DNA of 64,000 nt from Pseudidiomarina terrestris (GCF_030466405.1 NZ_JAGGJF010000001.1:434001-498000), one strand, 5' to 3'; shown: positions 1 through 11,003, counted from the first letter of the stretch. The notes: generated by a model not told the origin, from the sequence alone. A program made the numbers and translations.

Positions 1-1120
1 CGCCAAGCATGTAAGTGTTGGTCATGCGTGGCATAGGCAAATGAGCATAGGACTCTCGGCGACCATTACCGGTTGCTGCAACACCCATTAGCCGGGCATT
101 CATTTTGTCCTGCATGTAGCCCACCAGACGGCCTTTTTCGATGAGAACGTTGTAGCCACCAGGAGTGCCTTCATCGTCAATACTTAACGAGCCGCGGCGA
201 TTGGCCAGGGTACCGTCATCAACAATGGTGCAAAGTTCGGACGCAACGCTTTCACCGATTTTGCCAGAGTAAGCTGAAGCCCCCTTGCGGTTGAAGTCGC
301 CCTCTAAGCCGTGGCCGACCGCTTCATGCAATAGCACCCCGGGCCAACCTGCACCAAGCACCACTGGCATGGTGCCAGCTGGAGCCGGACGCGCGTCAAG
401 ATTGACGATGGCCTGACGTACAGCCTCTTTGGCATAACTCTGCCAGCGCGGCAAGGTTTCCTGGTCCTCGGCATTGAAAAAGTACTGATAATCCACTCGG
501 GCACCGCCGCCTGCACTGCCGCGCTCGCGCCGGCCATCTTGCTCTGCCAGTACGGTACAATTGACGCGTACCAAAGGGCGTACGTCAGTGGCTAAGGTGC
601 CGTCGGTTGCGATTACTAAAACCTCATCATAGCTACCGCTGACACTGGCGATGACCTCAACCACGCGCTTATCCAGAGCGCGCGCGTAAGCGTCAATTTC
701 GCGCAGCAGGTCGATCTTGGCTGCTTCGTTTAAGCTTGCCAATGGATTGCTCGGCTGATAACGCGCTGTGGCCGTGACGGCCGCAGGAACCTGCACAGTT
801 TTGGCTTGCCCGGCAGTGGCAATTCCCCGTGCCGCGCTGGCAGCTTGCGTGAGTGCGGCAGCGGTGATTTCATCCGCATAAGCAAAGCCGGTTTTCTCTT
901 CGTGTAAGGCGCGCACGCCTAGCCCGCTTTCAATATGAAAGCTGCCCGACTTAACGATGCCGTCTTCCAGCACCCAGGACTCGTTAGTGCTGTGCTGTAA
1001 ATAGATATCTGCGTAGTCAATCGAGCCTGTGTAGAGACTCCCTAAGCGTTGCTGCAGCGCAGCAACGTCGAGATCGTTCGCTGTCAGTAAATGTTCAATG
1101 ACCTGATTGTGATGACTCAT
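1..1120 (-). CDS. tldD: Metalloprotease TldD (partial, C-terminus outside window)
   Basis: Subunit of the cytoplasmic TldD/TldE (PmbA) protease pair, which trims unfolded or modified peptides; in E. coli it matures microcin B17 and degrades the CcdA antitoxin. From the ATG at 1118-1120, 373 codons are present before the window ends. The family is about 480 residues, so roughly the last fifth lies outside. The zinc motif HExxxH is seen as HEAVGH at residues 265-270, followed by [10 protein letters not shown], a context typical of TldD rather than of its partner TldE. The start lies within the 3' end of the nitrilase-like gene (26-base overlap), so it is the last visible gene of the mreB-to-tldD unit. 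The truncation comes from the window edge, not from damage. Confidence 0.95.
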   Translation of the reverse strand, partial: MSHHNQVIEHLLTANDLDVAALQQRLGSLYTGSIDYADIYLQHSTNESWVLEDGIVKSGSFHIESGLGVRALHEEKTGFAYADEITAAALTQAASAARGIATAGQAKTVQVPAAVTATARYQPSNPLASLNEAAKIDLLREIDAYARALDKRVVEVIASVSGSYDEVLVIATDGTLATDVRPLVRVNCTVLAEQDGRRERGSAGGGARVDYQYFFNAEDQETLPRWQSYAKEAVRQAIVNLDARPAPAGTMPVVLGAGWPGVLLHEAVGHGLEGDFNRKGASAYSGKIGESVASELCTIVDDGTLANRRGSLSIDDEGTPGGYNVLIEKGRLVGYMQDKMNARLMGVAATGNGRRESYAHLPMPRMTNTYMLG

Positions 1121-1967
1121 GGATTACCTTCTTACTACTGGCAAAGTGTTTTGCCACAGGAATATTTTTACGAATGTCGCCGAGCTGACTCAGGTCAACG
1201 CTGGCGCTGCTTAGGCACGGGCTTTGTTGTCCGTCACAAGCGCTTAAAACTTTGCCCCAGCCATCAATCACCAGAGCGTGTCCATAGGTTTCGCGACCGT
1301 TGGCATGAGTGCCGACCTGAGCGCCTGCGACCAATGCGCACTGTTGTTCGATGGCTCGGGCTCGGGTTAACACTTCCCAATGCGCCGCGCCGGTCACTTT
1401 TGTGAAAGCTGATGGTAAGGCAATCACCTCGGCACCAGCCGCGCGCAACGCACGAAACAATTCCGGAAAGCGCACATCATAACATACCGCTAAACCCAAC
1501 ACGCCGAATTCAGTGGCGACGGTCACGATCTCCTGGCCCGGATGAGTCCAGGCGGATTCGCGATACTCTTTGGTTGAATCGGCAACATCGACATCAAATA
1601 AATGGATTTTGTTGTAACGCGCCAGGCAGCCACCGTCCGGGCCATAGAGCAACGAAGCGGCGCTAAACTTGTCATCGCTCTGACCATCGATAATAGGGAC
1701 GGTTCCCGCCAACAAATAAATGCTGTGTTGCCGGGCCAGTTTTGCCAGCCGTTCTTGCAACTCCCCGCTACCAAAAACTTCCGCCCGCTCCCGCTGACGT
1801 TTGTCACCAGCGCCAAAGCACAAGCAAGCCTCCGGCAGAACTACGAGTTGCGGACGCGCGGGGGGGAGTTGCGTCAGCACCTGCTCAATGATTTTGAGGT
1901 TGTCCTGAGGATCCGGCTGACTGGTCATTTGTACTGCTGTCAGCTGCACTATTTTGGTTGCTGTCAT
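1095..1967 (-). CDS. Carbon-nitrogen hydrolase, Nit2/omega-amidase-like
   Basis: Nitrilase-superfamily amidohydrolase of 290 residues, probably cytoplasmic. The catalytic triad is visible: Glu46 (VVLPEA), Lys120 (RYNKIHLFD) and Cys162 ([13 protein letters not shown]). This combination is characteristic of the Nit1/Nit2 branch, which includes deaminated-glutathione amidase and omega-amidase; I cannot choose between these substrates. A longer reading frame starts at 1991, but the ATG at 1967 is preceded by AGGAGGAAGGCA, a near-perfect ribosome binding site, so I start there. The gene overlaps the 3' end of yhdP by 83 bases and the start of tldD by 26, so translation of the three is probably coupled. 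A nitrilase between yhdP and tldD is familiar from marine gammaproteobacteria. Confidence 0.9.
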   Translation of the reverse strand: MTATKIVQLTAVQMTSQPDPQDNLKIIEQVLTQLPPARPQLVVLPEACLCFGAGDKRQRERAEVFGSGELQERLAKLARQHSIYLLAGTVPIIDGQSDDKFSAASLLYGPDGGCLARYNKIHLFDVDVADSTKEYRESAWTHPGQEIVTVATEFGVLGLAVCYDVRFPELFRALRAAGAEVIALPSAFTKVTGAAHWEVLTRARAIEQQCALVAGAQVGTHANGRETYGHALVIDGWGKVLSACDGQQSPCLSSASVDLSQLGDIRKNIPVAKHFASSKKVIHESSQSGH

Positions 1968-4900
1968 TGCCTTCCTCCTGCGGTAGTTCATCTACGGGAA
2001 TGGTGACTTCGCGACTGTCACGGGATACTTCTTTCACCACCGGTTCGTCAATGGTGCCGGTAATTTTATATTCAAGTCGGCTAATCACCTGCGCATCCTG
2101 CAGCATCTGATCGATTAATAAGGCGGCTAAGCCAGACGGTGGATTCACCATCCAGGCCAAAATAACGGGTAAACTTGAGGTGACCTTAGGCACATAAAAT
2201 AACTGATAGTCGATGGCTTCTGTTACCAAATTACTGGTGCCACTGATCTCCATATCGCCGGCAGAGCCATCCATTTTAGCATTACGGGTGGTGACGACGC
2301 CGTCGTCAATGGTGAAGCTTCCGGCAAATTCCGTAAAAAACAGCCCATTGGCAAAGATATCACGAAAATCGAAACGTAATTTTCGCACAATACTATCCAG
2401 ACTTAACAAGGAAAACAGCCGTGCGCCGCCATCGCTGACATCATTTAAATAGCCTTTGCCCAGTCGCCAGTCCATCTCGCCGTCTAAACTCTGCACATCA
2501 AACTCATCCGGACTGCCCTGCCAACTGAGTTGGAAGTCAAAGTCAGCGGGACTGTCCTGTATGATTGAAGTGATCTCGTAATCATCCAGAAAAGCGCCCA
2601 GATCGGAGCTCGAAAAACTTCCTTGCAGACGGGTTTGCGCGGCGCGCTGATCGGTGGCTACCAGCCAATCGAGACCCGCTTGCAACTGATGCTGGCCCTG
2701 CTTGATAGAGATATTCTCAAAGCTGAGTTCAGCTGCGCTGGGACTGAGTTCAAATGCTACTTCACCGAGCTGGTACGCACCATAACGGCAACGTTTACAA
2801 TCAAACTCAATCTTCGGCCATAAGCTGTAGTCCTGCGCCTCCTGCACTTCCGTGACCACTTGTTCATCGGCGGCTGGAGGAACGACATCAAGTTCAAGGT
2901 AGTCGGCTTCAATCTGCAGTTGCGCAGCTTGATCTTCAGACTCTGGCCAATATCCACCGGCTAGCGCTGCTTGCTCTGCGCGCCAGCGGAAGCGCCAGGT
3001 ATCCACCACCGAAGTTTCGTTCGGATCCTGCTGCCGCCAGGCGACGATCGCATTATCAGTCAGTTCATGACCCGCGAGCGTCAGCCGATCTGCACGAAGT
3101 TCTATCAAATCAGGAACAGGTGCAGCGATGGCCGAATCAGATTCATCAGCAACTGCACCGCTGTCACCGGCCATGCTGATCTCCAGCCATTGTCCGATAC
3201 CCACAACTTTGCGCAGCCATAAACTGGCATCCATCTCGGTCAGGCCGATCTCAAGCGGAAAGCGCGGATTTAAGCCAAGCAAGTCTGGATTCGGCGTCTC
3301 GTTTACGCGATCACCTATGCGGGCGTAGCCCTGCTGCAATTCACTCGCATCCCCGTTGTACTGCAACTCAATCAGGCTGGCGTCGCCTAAGCTACTATTG
3401 ATTAACAGACTCTCCGGTCCGCCGGAAACCTGCAATTGCCATGGCAGCGATTCGCCCACGGTGGTGTGAAGTGGCTGCGGTAGATCCAGAGCCAGCTCAC
3501 GCAAGTCCGATTGTTGCGTCCAGTGGAATGAGTAGCCACCCGTGTTCGGTAACGAGAGTGCCAGTTGCCCCTGCCATATCAGCTCACCTGCGGCAATCGC
3601 TGCGGTAGCCGGGTTACGCTCATTCAGCGCCGCCATTGACCAGTTTCCTGAGGTCTTCAAGCGCACGTGATAGTCATCCGCACGCGCTTGCGCATTCAGA
3701 TCTGCGGTAACAGGCAACTGTTGCCACAGAAACTGCAGTTGCTCGGCCTCAATCACGTCGTTACGAAACGCGATATCGCCACTGACTCCGGTAAATTGCT
3801 GCTGCAGACTGCGGACAAAAAGTTGGTTGTCAGCGAGCGTTGCAACCCCCTCCGCAACGACGGACTTAGAGTCATCAAGTGGAATGGTTAACTGCAATTC
3901 ACCTGTTATGGGTCCGCTCAACTGAAGTTCGCTAAACGTTTCGCCAAGGCTCGACGCCATCGGACTTGCCGCAAAAACGGGTTGCAAGCCTGCGCCATCA
4001 CCCCCGATATCACCACTTATCTCAAGGCTGGGGGGCCGTGCAAGAACGTCTGGAATTAACGTGTCTACCCGAGCCAGACGCATTTCCCCGAGCTTGCCGT
4101 CCGTCGTCACAATGTGCATGCGCTGGTTGGTGAAATTCACCCGCGCTTTGGCATCGGTAACCGCAGGCCAGTTGGGTTGGAAGCGATAGACCAGATCGCG
4201 AATGTTCGCCTGAGCCTGAAACCGACCGCTCGGCTGCTGGTAAGGGAAGTCTGTCAGCGTGCCGCGCCAGACCATCGCTAAATCTTCGGCGCTGCCTTCG
4301 ATAAGTGCGGTCTGCAGATAATCGTGGAGTTTGGCACCCATCACCGTCGGTAGGTAATCCCGTAACGTCGCTGCCGGAATCAAGTTCTCGCCGGTGTCGT
4401 GCACCCTGGCTTCAATCTCAAGCTGCTCACGTTGCCGGATTTGGGCGCGCACGGCCAGTGGTAGCCCGACCAGATCGGCGTGACTGCCCTCTGCGACGGA
4501 CAAGTCCCATTGACCTTGCTGCCAGCGAAAATCCCCCCCCAGATGCAAATCCTGTAACTGCCAGGGTCTCGTGTCACTTAGCGCGTCACTATGCAGCGCC
4601 ACATCAGCACCAGTCAGCAGCCAGCGGGCATCGGAGCCGCGGCCAATGGCTTCCAGAGCGACTTGATTCAGGCCCGGAGCGCCCTGGGTCTGTTTCCAGC
4701 TCACCTGATGCGCGCGCAAATGCCAGTGCAGAGGCTGTTGCAGCTGCTGTTCCAGACTCAAGTTAAGCCGTCCTTGTAACTCACTTTTCTGGACCGCATC
4801 GGCAAAGCGCTGGCCCTTGCTGCCAGCTAAACTGGTCAATTGCACAAGCGGGGCCACGGGCACGTCTTCGGCACTCAAGGCAAACCTGTCAGGAGTCTGC

Positions 4901-5865
4901 AGCCAACTCACCGTAGGTAGGGTCCAGGTGGTTTTGTCTTGCACGAAAGTGATAGGATTATTATTCACCAGCCAACCGTTATCCTGTGGCCGCAGACGCA
5001 GTAGGCCTTTCGGGATAACCAACTGATGTTTGCGCTCGGCGACCTGCCAGTGCAACTCGTTGCGACCCAGCTGCAAGATCCCGTTAGAGAAATCACTGGC
5101 AGCGAAATTCAGCCACATGGTGAAGTTGAACTCAGCTTGCAGCACTTTTGAATCTACCACTTGCTGCTGCAGCCAGGCGGCAATATCCAGGTTTGAAGCT
5201 TGTACATAGATCTGGCCGTTCAAGTCGGCGGGGTCGTTCCCCTCCACCTCGATCATCACATCCAGGGCGTTACTCGCTAGCGCATCGATACGAAAGCTAC
5301 CGATGCCCTGGTGCGAGCGTCCCTGATTGGTCCAGCTCAGGCGATCAACGACAATGGCACGACGCACACCAACGAGGTTTACCAGCTCGAGGGTACTATT
5401 CTCTATGGTGACCTGATCCAACTGATTAAGAAAAAATCGCGGTAACTGATCACCGAGTCCGGTATTACTGGTCAGCGAGGAGTCACGCAAATCGTAAGTG
5501 ACATGGAGATCGGCGAGGGTCACCTGCTCAAACTGCACCGACCAGGAGCGCAAACTGTGCCAGAAATTAAACATCACGCGGGCTTCGTTAAGCTTAAGGC
5601 TGGTCTGCTGGCCAGCAACCTCACTGACCGCAATATCACGCAGGATCAGTTGTGGCCCGGCGCTATTCCAGTCGGCGCCCAGCTCATCGATGGTTACCTG
5701 CACCTCGTAATTGCGGCTAAGAAAGTCTTCAACGTTGGTGGTCACATCAGGCAACTGTGGCAGCAGGTAACGCAGTATGCTTAGCACCACAGCAAATAAC
5801 ACCAGGGCTGTCGCCAGAGTGTAGAGTAAGGTCCGATAAGCTACTTTAACCGAAATCCGCCACAT
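1885..5865 (-). CDS. yhdP: AsmA-like envelope lipid-transport protein YhdP
   Basis: Very large protein (1326 residues; E. coli YhdP is 1266) of the AsmA/TamB/VPS13-like group. In E. coli, YhdP works with TamB and YdbH to move phospholipid from the inner to the outer membrane. One N-terminal membrane anchor is seen at about residues 10-34 (TLLYTLATALVLFAVVLSIL), followed by a long periplasmic beta-rich body. The last 35 or so residues are a Ser/Asn/Gln-rich, probably disordered tail. Much of that tail is encoded in the 83 bases shared with the downstream nitrilase gene. The gene starts 5 bases after the rng stop codon, so it belongs to the mreB operon. Confidence 0.93.
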   Translation of the reverse strand: MWRISVKVAYRTLLYTLATALVLFAVVLSILRYLLPQLPDVTTNVEDFLSRNYEVQVTIDELGADWNSAGPQLILRDIAVSEVAGQQTSLKLNEARVMFNFWHSLRSWSVQFEQVTLADLHVTYDLRDSSLTSNTGLGDQLPRFFLNQLDQVTIENSTLELVNLVGVRRAIVVDRLSWTNQGRSHQGIGSFRIDALASNALDVMIEVEGNDPADLNGQIYVQASNLDIAAWLQQQVVDSKVLQAEFNFTMWLNFAASDFSNGILQLGRNELHWQVAERKHQLVIPKGLLRLRPQDNGWLVNNNPITFVQDKTTWTLPTVSWLQTPDRFALSAEDVPVAPLVQLTSLAGSKGQRFADAVQKSELQGRLNLSLEQQLQQPLHWHLRAHQVSWKQTQGAPGLNQVALEAIGRGSDARWLLTGADVALHSDALSDTRPWQLQDLHLGGDFRWQQGQWDLSVAEGSHADLVGLPLAVRAQIRQREQLEIEARVHDTGENLIPAATLRDYLPTVMGAKLHDYLQTALIEGSAEDLAMVWRGTLTDFPYQQPSGRFQAQANIRDLVYRFQPNWPAVTDAKARVNFTNQRMHIVTTDGKLGEMRLARVDTLIPDVLARPPSLEISGDIGGDGAGLQPVFAASPMASSLGETFSELQLSGPITGELQLTIPLDDSKSVVAEGVATLADNQLFVRSLQQQFTGVSGDIAFRNDVIEAEQLQFLWQQLPVTADLNAQARADDYHVRLKTSGNWSMAALNERNPATAAIAAGELIWQGQLALSLPNTGGYSFHWTQQSDLRELALDLPQPLHTTVGESLPWQLQVSGGPESLLINSSLGDASLIELQYNGDASELQQGYARIGDRVNETPNPDLLGLNPRFPLEIGLTEMDASLWLRKVVGIGQWLEISMAGDSGAVADESDSAIAAPVPDLIELRADRLTLAGHELTDNAIVAWRQQDPNETSVVDTWRFRWRAEQAALAGGYWPESEDQAAQLQIEADYLELDVVPPAADEQVVTEVQEAQDYSLWPKIEFDCKRCRYGAYQLGEVAFELSPSAAELSFENISIKQGQHQLQAGLDWLVATDQRAAQTRLQGSFSSSDLGAFLDDYEITSIIQDSPADFDFQLSWQGSPDEFDVQSLDGEMDWRLGKGYLNDVSDGGARLFSLLSLDSIVRKLRFDFRDIFANGLFFTEFAGSFTIDDGVVTTRNAKMDGSAGDMEISGTSNLVTEAIDYQLFYVPKVTSSLPVILAWMVNPPSGLAALLIDQMLQDAQVISRLEYKITGTIDEPVVKEVSRDSREVTIPVDELPQEEGNDSNQNSAADSSTNDQSAGSSGQPQNH

Positions 5866-5870
5866 GCCGA

Positions 5871-7340
5871 TTACATCATGACGACGTCGAACTGCTCTTG
5901 ATGATAGAGTGGTTCGACTGAGACTTTAACTTGCTTGCCGATAAACACTTCGAGTTCAGCAAGTGCGTGAGATTCTTCATTCAGCAAGGCCTCCGTGACC
6001 GCTGCCGACGCATACACCACGAAGTGATCTGCAGCATAGGCGCGGTTGACCCTTACAATTTCGCGCATCACTTCATAACAGACGGTTTCAACAGTTTTCA
6101 TGCTTCCGCGGCCGCTACATACCGGGCACTCCGAACAGAGTACATGTTCCAGGCTTTCGCGTGTGCGCTTCCGGGTCATTTCTACCAGCCCCAACGAGGT
6201 GAAACCATTAATCGAGGTTTTCGCGCGGTCTTTGCCCAGCGCCTGCTCAAGACTGTGCAGCACACGGCGTTTGTGGTCAGCGTTTTGCATATCGATAAAA
6301 TCGATAATGATAATTCCGCCGAGGTTACGCAAACGCAACTGCCTGGCGATAGCCTGGGTCGCTTCCGTGTTGGTATTAAAAATCGTTTCTTCAAGGTTAC
6401 GATGACCGACGAACCCACCGGTATTAATATCAATTGTAGTCATGGCTTCGGTCTGATCAATAATGATCGAACCGCCTGACTTTAATTCTACTTTGCGATC
6501 CAGAGCTCGCTGCACCTCGTTTTCGACATCGAACATGTCAAAAATCGGCCGCTCGCCCGCATAGTATTCAAGCGCCTCCGCGAGCTCAGGAATGAACTGA
6601 TTGACGAACTCCTGCAAGAGCTCAAAGGTGACTTTGGAGTCCACCCGTATACGTTCAATTTCGTCGCCAACAAAATCACGTAAGATGCGACAGGAAAGAT
6701 TGAGATCTTCGTACACCAGGCCAATTTTCCGCATTCCTTTACGGCGTTTTTGCAGGGTGTCCCACAGGCGCCGTAAAAATGCTGCATCGTGCTTAAGCTC
6801 TTCATCGCTGGCACCTTCTGCTGCGGTGCGCACGATAAACCCGCTTTCTTCGTCACAATAAGGTTGAGCCGCTTTTTTCAGCCGCTCGCGCTCACTATCG
6901 TCTTCGATCCGTTGCGAAATACCGACATGTGGAGATTGGGGCATCAGCACCATGTAGCGCGAAGGGATGGTGATATCCGTGGTTAAGCGGGCACCTTTGG
7001 TACCCAGTGGATCTTTCACAACCTGCACCAGAATGTGCTGCCCTGGACGCACCAGGGTAGCGATATCCGGTGCTAATTCTGGCCGCGGTGCCACGCCCTC
7101 TGCCGCCGAAAGTGGTGAGACAATGTCAGAAGCATGCAAAAATGCAGCCTTATCCAGACCAATATCGACGAAAGCCGCTTGCATTCCGGGTAAGACGCGG
7201 GCGACTTTACCGACATAGATATTCCCCACCAGACCACGTTTGGCCTGACGCTCGATATGGATTTCCTGCAAAATACCGTTTTCAATTAACGCCACCCGGG
7301 TTTCCGTCGGGGTAACGTTCATCAGAATTTCAGCGCTCAT
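5871..7340 (-). CDS. rng: Ribonuclease G
   Basis: Endoribonuclease of the RNase E/G family (489 residues, the same size as E. coli RNase G). It matures the 5' end of 16S rRNA and degrades some mRNAs. An N-terminal S1 domain is visible (RGLVGNIYVGKVARVLPG, then AAFVDIG). The catalytic magnesium-binding aspartates lie in TIDINTGGFVG and IIIIDFIDM. The zinc-link cysteines appear as CSECPVCSGRG. There is no long C-terminal degradosome scaffold, which separates it from RNase E. Its start overlaps the end of maf by 11 bases. Position between maf and yhdP matches the E. coli order. Confidence 0.97.
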   Translation of the reverse strand: MSAEILMNVTPTETRVALIENGILQEIHIERQAKRGLVGNIYVGKVARVLPGMQAAFVDIGLDKAAFLHASDIVSPLSAAEGVAPRPELAPDIATLVRPGQHILVQVVKDPLGTKGARLTTDITIPSRYMVLMPQSPHVGISQRIEDDSERERLKKAAQPYCDEESGFIVRTAAEGASDEELKHDAAFLRRLWDTLQKRRKGMRKIGLVYEDLNLSCRILRDFVGDEIERIRVDSKVTFELLQEFVNQFIPELAEALEYYAGERPIFDMFDVENEVQRALDRKVELKSGGSIIIDQTEAMTTIDINTGGFVGHRNLEETIFNTNTEATQAIARQLRLRNLGGIIIIDFIDMQNADHKRRVLHSLEQALGKDRAKTSINGFTSLGLVEMTRKRTRESLEHVLCSECPVCSGRGSMKTVETVCYEVMREIVRVNRAYAADHFVVYASAAVTEALLNEESHALAELEVFIGKQVKVSVEPLYHQEQFDVVMM

Positions 7341-7905
7341 CGTAGCTACGCTCCGCTGCTTGGATTAGTTGCTCAGTCTCATATAACGGTAGACCCACAA
7401 CCGCCAGGTAGCTACCCTCAATGTGCGTCACAAATTTGCCCGCTCGCCCCTGAATACCATAGCCACCCGCTTTATCCTGGGGTTCACCGGTTTGCCAGTA
7501 GGCACTTATATCGTCGTCCGTCAGAATTTTAAAATGGACGGTGGTGGAGACTAACACCCGGTCAGTTGCACCATTATGGTGCAAAGCCACTCCGGTTAGG
7601 GCCTGATGCGCGCGTCCGGATAGCTTTGCCATCATCCGTTTAAAATCCTGTTCGTCTGTTGGCTTCTCGAGTACCTCATTGTCGCAAACAACCACGGTAT
7701 CTGCACCTATCACCGCGGCATCTGAGCCGCTAAGCTGCGCGCCTGCCTCAGCTTTTTCTGCCGCCAAACGCAGCACATAATCCCTGGCGTGCTCGCCACT
7801 TTGCTGCTGTTCAGGGACCTGCGGCCGGACCACCTGAAAGGGGCGATCCAATAACTGCAATAATTCATTGCGACGTGGTGAACCTGAGGCAAGCACGAGC
7901 TGCAT
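7330..7905 (-). CDS. maf: Maf-family nucleoside triphosphate pyrophosphatase (YhdE type)
   Basis: House-cleaning pyrophosphatase of 191 residues. The YhdE branch hydrolyses dTTP, UTP and some modified pyrimidine nucleotides to monophosphates. The N-terminus MQLVLASGSPRRNELL carries the family SGSPRR phosphate-binding signature. The GADTVV segment and the GGYGIQGRAG segment are two further conserved Maf blocks. The location directly downstream of mreD and overlapping rng is the same as that of yhdE in E. coli, which supports the YhdE rather than the YceF subgroup. The 29-base gap to mreD has no terminator. Confidence 0.94.
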   Translation of the reverse strand: MQLVLASGSPRRNELLQLLDRPFQVVRPQVPEQQQSGEHARDYVLRLAAEKAEAGAQLSGSDAAVIGADTVVVCDNEVLEKPTDEQDFKRMMAKLSGRAHQALTGVALHHNGATDRVLVSTTVHFKILTDDDISAYWQTGEPQDKAGGYGIQGRAGKFVTHIEGSYLAVVGLPLYETEQLIQAAERSYDER

Positions 7906-7934
7906 GACGAATTCCTTTTAGTACTTCTAAAAAT

Positions 7935-8417
7935 CTAACGGATCAGATAACGACGGCGGTAACGGCGCATGATTAGAAAGACCCATGGCCATATTATCGC
8001 CGACGACACCACCGGATAAAAGTAAGGCCAGTTAAATGCCGCATCGTTCAATAAATGTTCGAATTCGTAGACCAATGCCCGTTTAATCAGGATAAGGACG
8101 CCAACAATCAGCAACTGCTGAGTAAGTGAGTAGTTACGTATGCGCTGAAAATGACGTAATGCTGGGTAAGCCATCAATACAAATGCTGTGGCGTAGATCC
8201 CGAAAGTGGTCCCCATCAGGATATCCGTTAGCAGACCGACAATAAGCACGGTACCAAAACCGACCCGGTGCGGAATCGCTATCAACCAGTAAATCAACAC
8301 CAGGCTGACCCAGTCAGGCCGCCATGGTTCAAGAAATGAGGGGATCGGCATCACCATCAGCACCAGGGCGACGACATAGCTCAGTAATAGTGGGACTAAC
8401 CCAGACTTAATCCACAT
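7935..8417 (-). CDS. mreD: Rod shape-determining protein MreD
   Basis: Inner-membrane component of the elongasome (160 residues), which links the MreB cytoskeleton to peptidoglycan synthesis. The sequence is almost entirely hydrophobic, with about five predicted membrane segments beginning at residues 5-25 (SGLVPLLLSYVVALVLMV). The short motif RPDWVSLVLIYW after the first segment is typical of MreD. The start codon lies inside the end of mreC (11-base overlap), so translation is likely coupled. Confidence 0.95.
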   Translation of the reverse strand: MWIKSGLVPLLLSYVVALVLMVMPIPSFLEPWRPDWVSLVLIYWLIAIPHRVGFGTVLIVGLLTDILMGTTFGIYATAFVLMAYPALRHFQRIRNYSLTQQLLIVGVLILIKRALVYEFEHLLNDAAFNWPYFYPVVSSAIIWPWVFLIMRRYRRRYLIR

Positions 8418-9273
8418 CCGTCACCTCGTTATCAAATACCGGAGTTTCGGTCGCGTTCGCCGGCCACAGGAGTAACAGGGTGCGAATGCGATCAAGCTGC
8501 GCGAAAGGAGTCGCCGTCACCTTCGCGTACTGCAAGCGCTCATCGCGGTCGATCTCAGTGATCTGGGCCACTGGATAGCCCTCGGGGAATACTCCTCCAA
8601 GCCCTGATGACATCAGTACATCGCCTTCCTGCAATTCGGTGCTATGGGGAATAAAGCTGATGTCCAGGCGATTCAGATCACCCACGCCTTTGGCAATCAC
8701 GCGGATATCATTACGCTCAGCGCGCAGGGATAATGCGTGGCTTTGATCAGAAATCAGCAGCACCCGCGCGGTGGTGCGCCCGACACTGTTGACTTGCCCT
8801 ACAATACCGCGATTATCGAGCACCGGTTGGCCCTCGTACACACCATTGGCGTAGCCTTTATTGATGACCACCTGATGAGAGAACGGGTCGGTGGCGACAG
8901 CGACCACCTCAGCGACCATGCGCCGGCTCGCCGCGCGCACTTCCGAGCCTAATAACTGGCGCAGCCGGGCGTTCTCATTCTCCAGAAAATTCAATCGCTG
9001 CACTGCCATTTGCAATTCCAGTAATTCATCGCGTAAGCGTTGATTATCTTCGCGCAGGGCTGAACGGGTAGTGGCAAGGTAAACCAGGCGATCGAGGACT
9101 TCTTCAGGCAAAACAGCCAAATATTGAACGGGGGCGGTTGCGGTACTCAAAAACGAACGCACCGGCTGCATGGTTTGCAACCGGTGGTCGAGGAACATCA
9201 AACTGCCAGCAACAATAAGCGCTAACAGTAAACGTGTTCGTAATGAAGGGCCGTGTTCGAACAGCGACTTCAT
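8407..9273 (-). CDS. mreC: Rod shape-determining protein MreC
   Basis: Periplasmic scaffold of the elongasome (288 residues) that bridges MreB/MreD and the PBP2-RodA synthase. One N-terminal anchor is visible (about residues 13-28, RTRLLLALIVAGSLMFLD). It is followed by a coiled coil at about residues 65-110 (rich in Leu, Glu and Arg, with ALREDNQRLRDELLEL). The C-terminal beta-barrel pair contains the family signature VVINKGYANGVYEGQPVLD and the later SSGLGGVFPEGYPV. It starts 6 bases after the mreB stop codon. Confidence 0.96.
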   Translation of the reverse strand: MKSLFEHGPSLRTRLLLALIVAGSLMFLDHRLQTMQPVRSFLSTATAPVQYLAVLPEEVLDRLVYLATTRSALREDNQRLRDELLELQMAVQRLNFLENENARLRQLLGSEVRAASRRMVAEVVAVATDPFSHQVVINKGYANGVYEGQPVLDNRGIVGQVNSVGRTTARVLLISDQSHALSLRAERNDIRVIAKGVGDLNRLDISFIPHSTELQEGDVLMSSGLGGVFPEGYPVAQITEIDRDERLQYAKVTATPFAQLDRIRTLLLLWPANATETPVFDNEVTDVD

Positions 9274-9279
9274 TTGGTG

Positions 9280-10347
<1,068 letters not shown>

Positions 10348-10382
10348 TTAATTTTATCTGGTTGGTGGGGGGAGCCGCGCTA

Positions 10383-10411
10383 ACTTTAGCAACTGAAGAT
10401 CTTTCGAGCAA
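10383..10411 (-). promoter_or_regulatory. Candidate sigma-70 promoter of the mreB operon
   Basis: On the minus strand, TTGCTC (10406-10411) and TAAAGT (10383-10388) are separated by 17 bases, upstream of the mreB start at 10323. The -35 is part of a perfect 14-base palindrome GAGCAAGCTTGCTC (10406-10419). The rest of the 176-base gap between mreB and mshC is AT-rich, with a second weak -10-like TGCAATAAT. No terminator for mshC is visible in it. Confidence 0.45.
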
Positions 10412-10499
10412 GCTTGCTCCCCTTAGTTTGGGTGTATTATTGCATATTTTTTGCATGGTTTTACTACAGATTCCCGCGCCATTATTCTTTCCCTTAAAA

Positions 10500-11003
10500 T
10501 CAACTACAGGCCCCGGTCCGAATGTAACCATGACTTTGCACACAGACATAGCGGGTATCCACGCCTGCAATACTAAATTCGACGCTACTTTGCCCGCAAG
10601 GTTCCGCGGTCGAGCTATGCTGACTGGAAACCGGGCAGCCCCAGCTGTTAAATAAAATTCTCGCTGCTGCAGCTGGCAGAGTTGAGGATACGGTAACGCT
10701 GACACCAGCCGGCACTGATATGATGCGCTCAGAGTTAATACTGGCGCCGCACTCAACGGGCGTGATGGCTGTGTTGCTCAGGGTCAGACCGTAACAGCGG
10801 TTGCTGACATCCTGCATGGCACGCTCCTGACTCAGCCGCAGCAAGCTCACCAACTCAGTTCGCAAGAGGTTCTCATCGACGTTATCGTCACTCAAAAATA
10901 CCGGTGCCGCGGTGACTGCCATGATGCCGAGAATAATAATAACGACTATTAATTCGATTACCGAGAAGCCTTGCCATTTCTTTACACTTGCCAGTTTGTT
11001 CAT
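10500..11003 (-). CDS. mshC: MSHA minor pilin MshC (GspH/FimT-like prepilin)
   Basis: Type IV prepilin of about 167 residues, probably a minor (priming) pilin of the MSHA pilus. The class III signal is visible: a short basic leader ending KKWQG, cleavage before F, then FSVIELIVVIIILGIMAV with the required Glu at position 5 of the mature chain. Four cysteines are spread through the C-terminal half. Three in-frame starts are possible (GTG at 11027, ATG at 11009, ATG at 11003); none has a strong ribosome site, and I use the last because it gives the normal leader length. It faces away from mshD, whereas in the usual MSHA cluster mshC runs in the same direction just before mshD. Assignment to MshC rests on context and the FimT-like form. 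Confidence 0.75.
   Translation of the reverse strand: MNKLASVKKWQGFSVIELIVVIIILGIMAVTAAPVFLSDDNVDENLLRTELVSLLRLSQERAMQDVSNRCYGLTLSNTAITPVECGASINSERIISVPAGVSVTVSSTLPAAAARILFNSWGCPVSSQHSSTAEPCGQSSVEFSIAGVDTRYVCVQSHGYIRTGACS

Noticed and set aside
5931-6479. 182-codon open frame antisense to rng
   Set aside because: Lies wholly within well-supported RNase G on the other strand and has no recognisable features.
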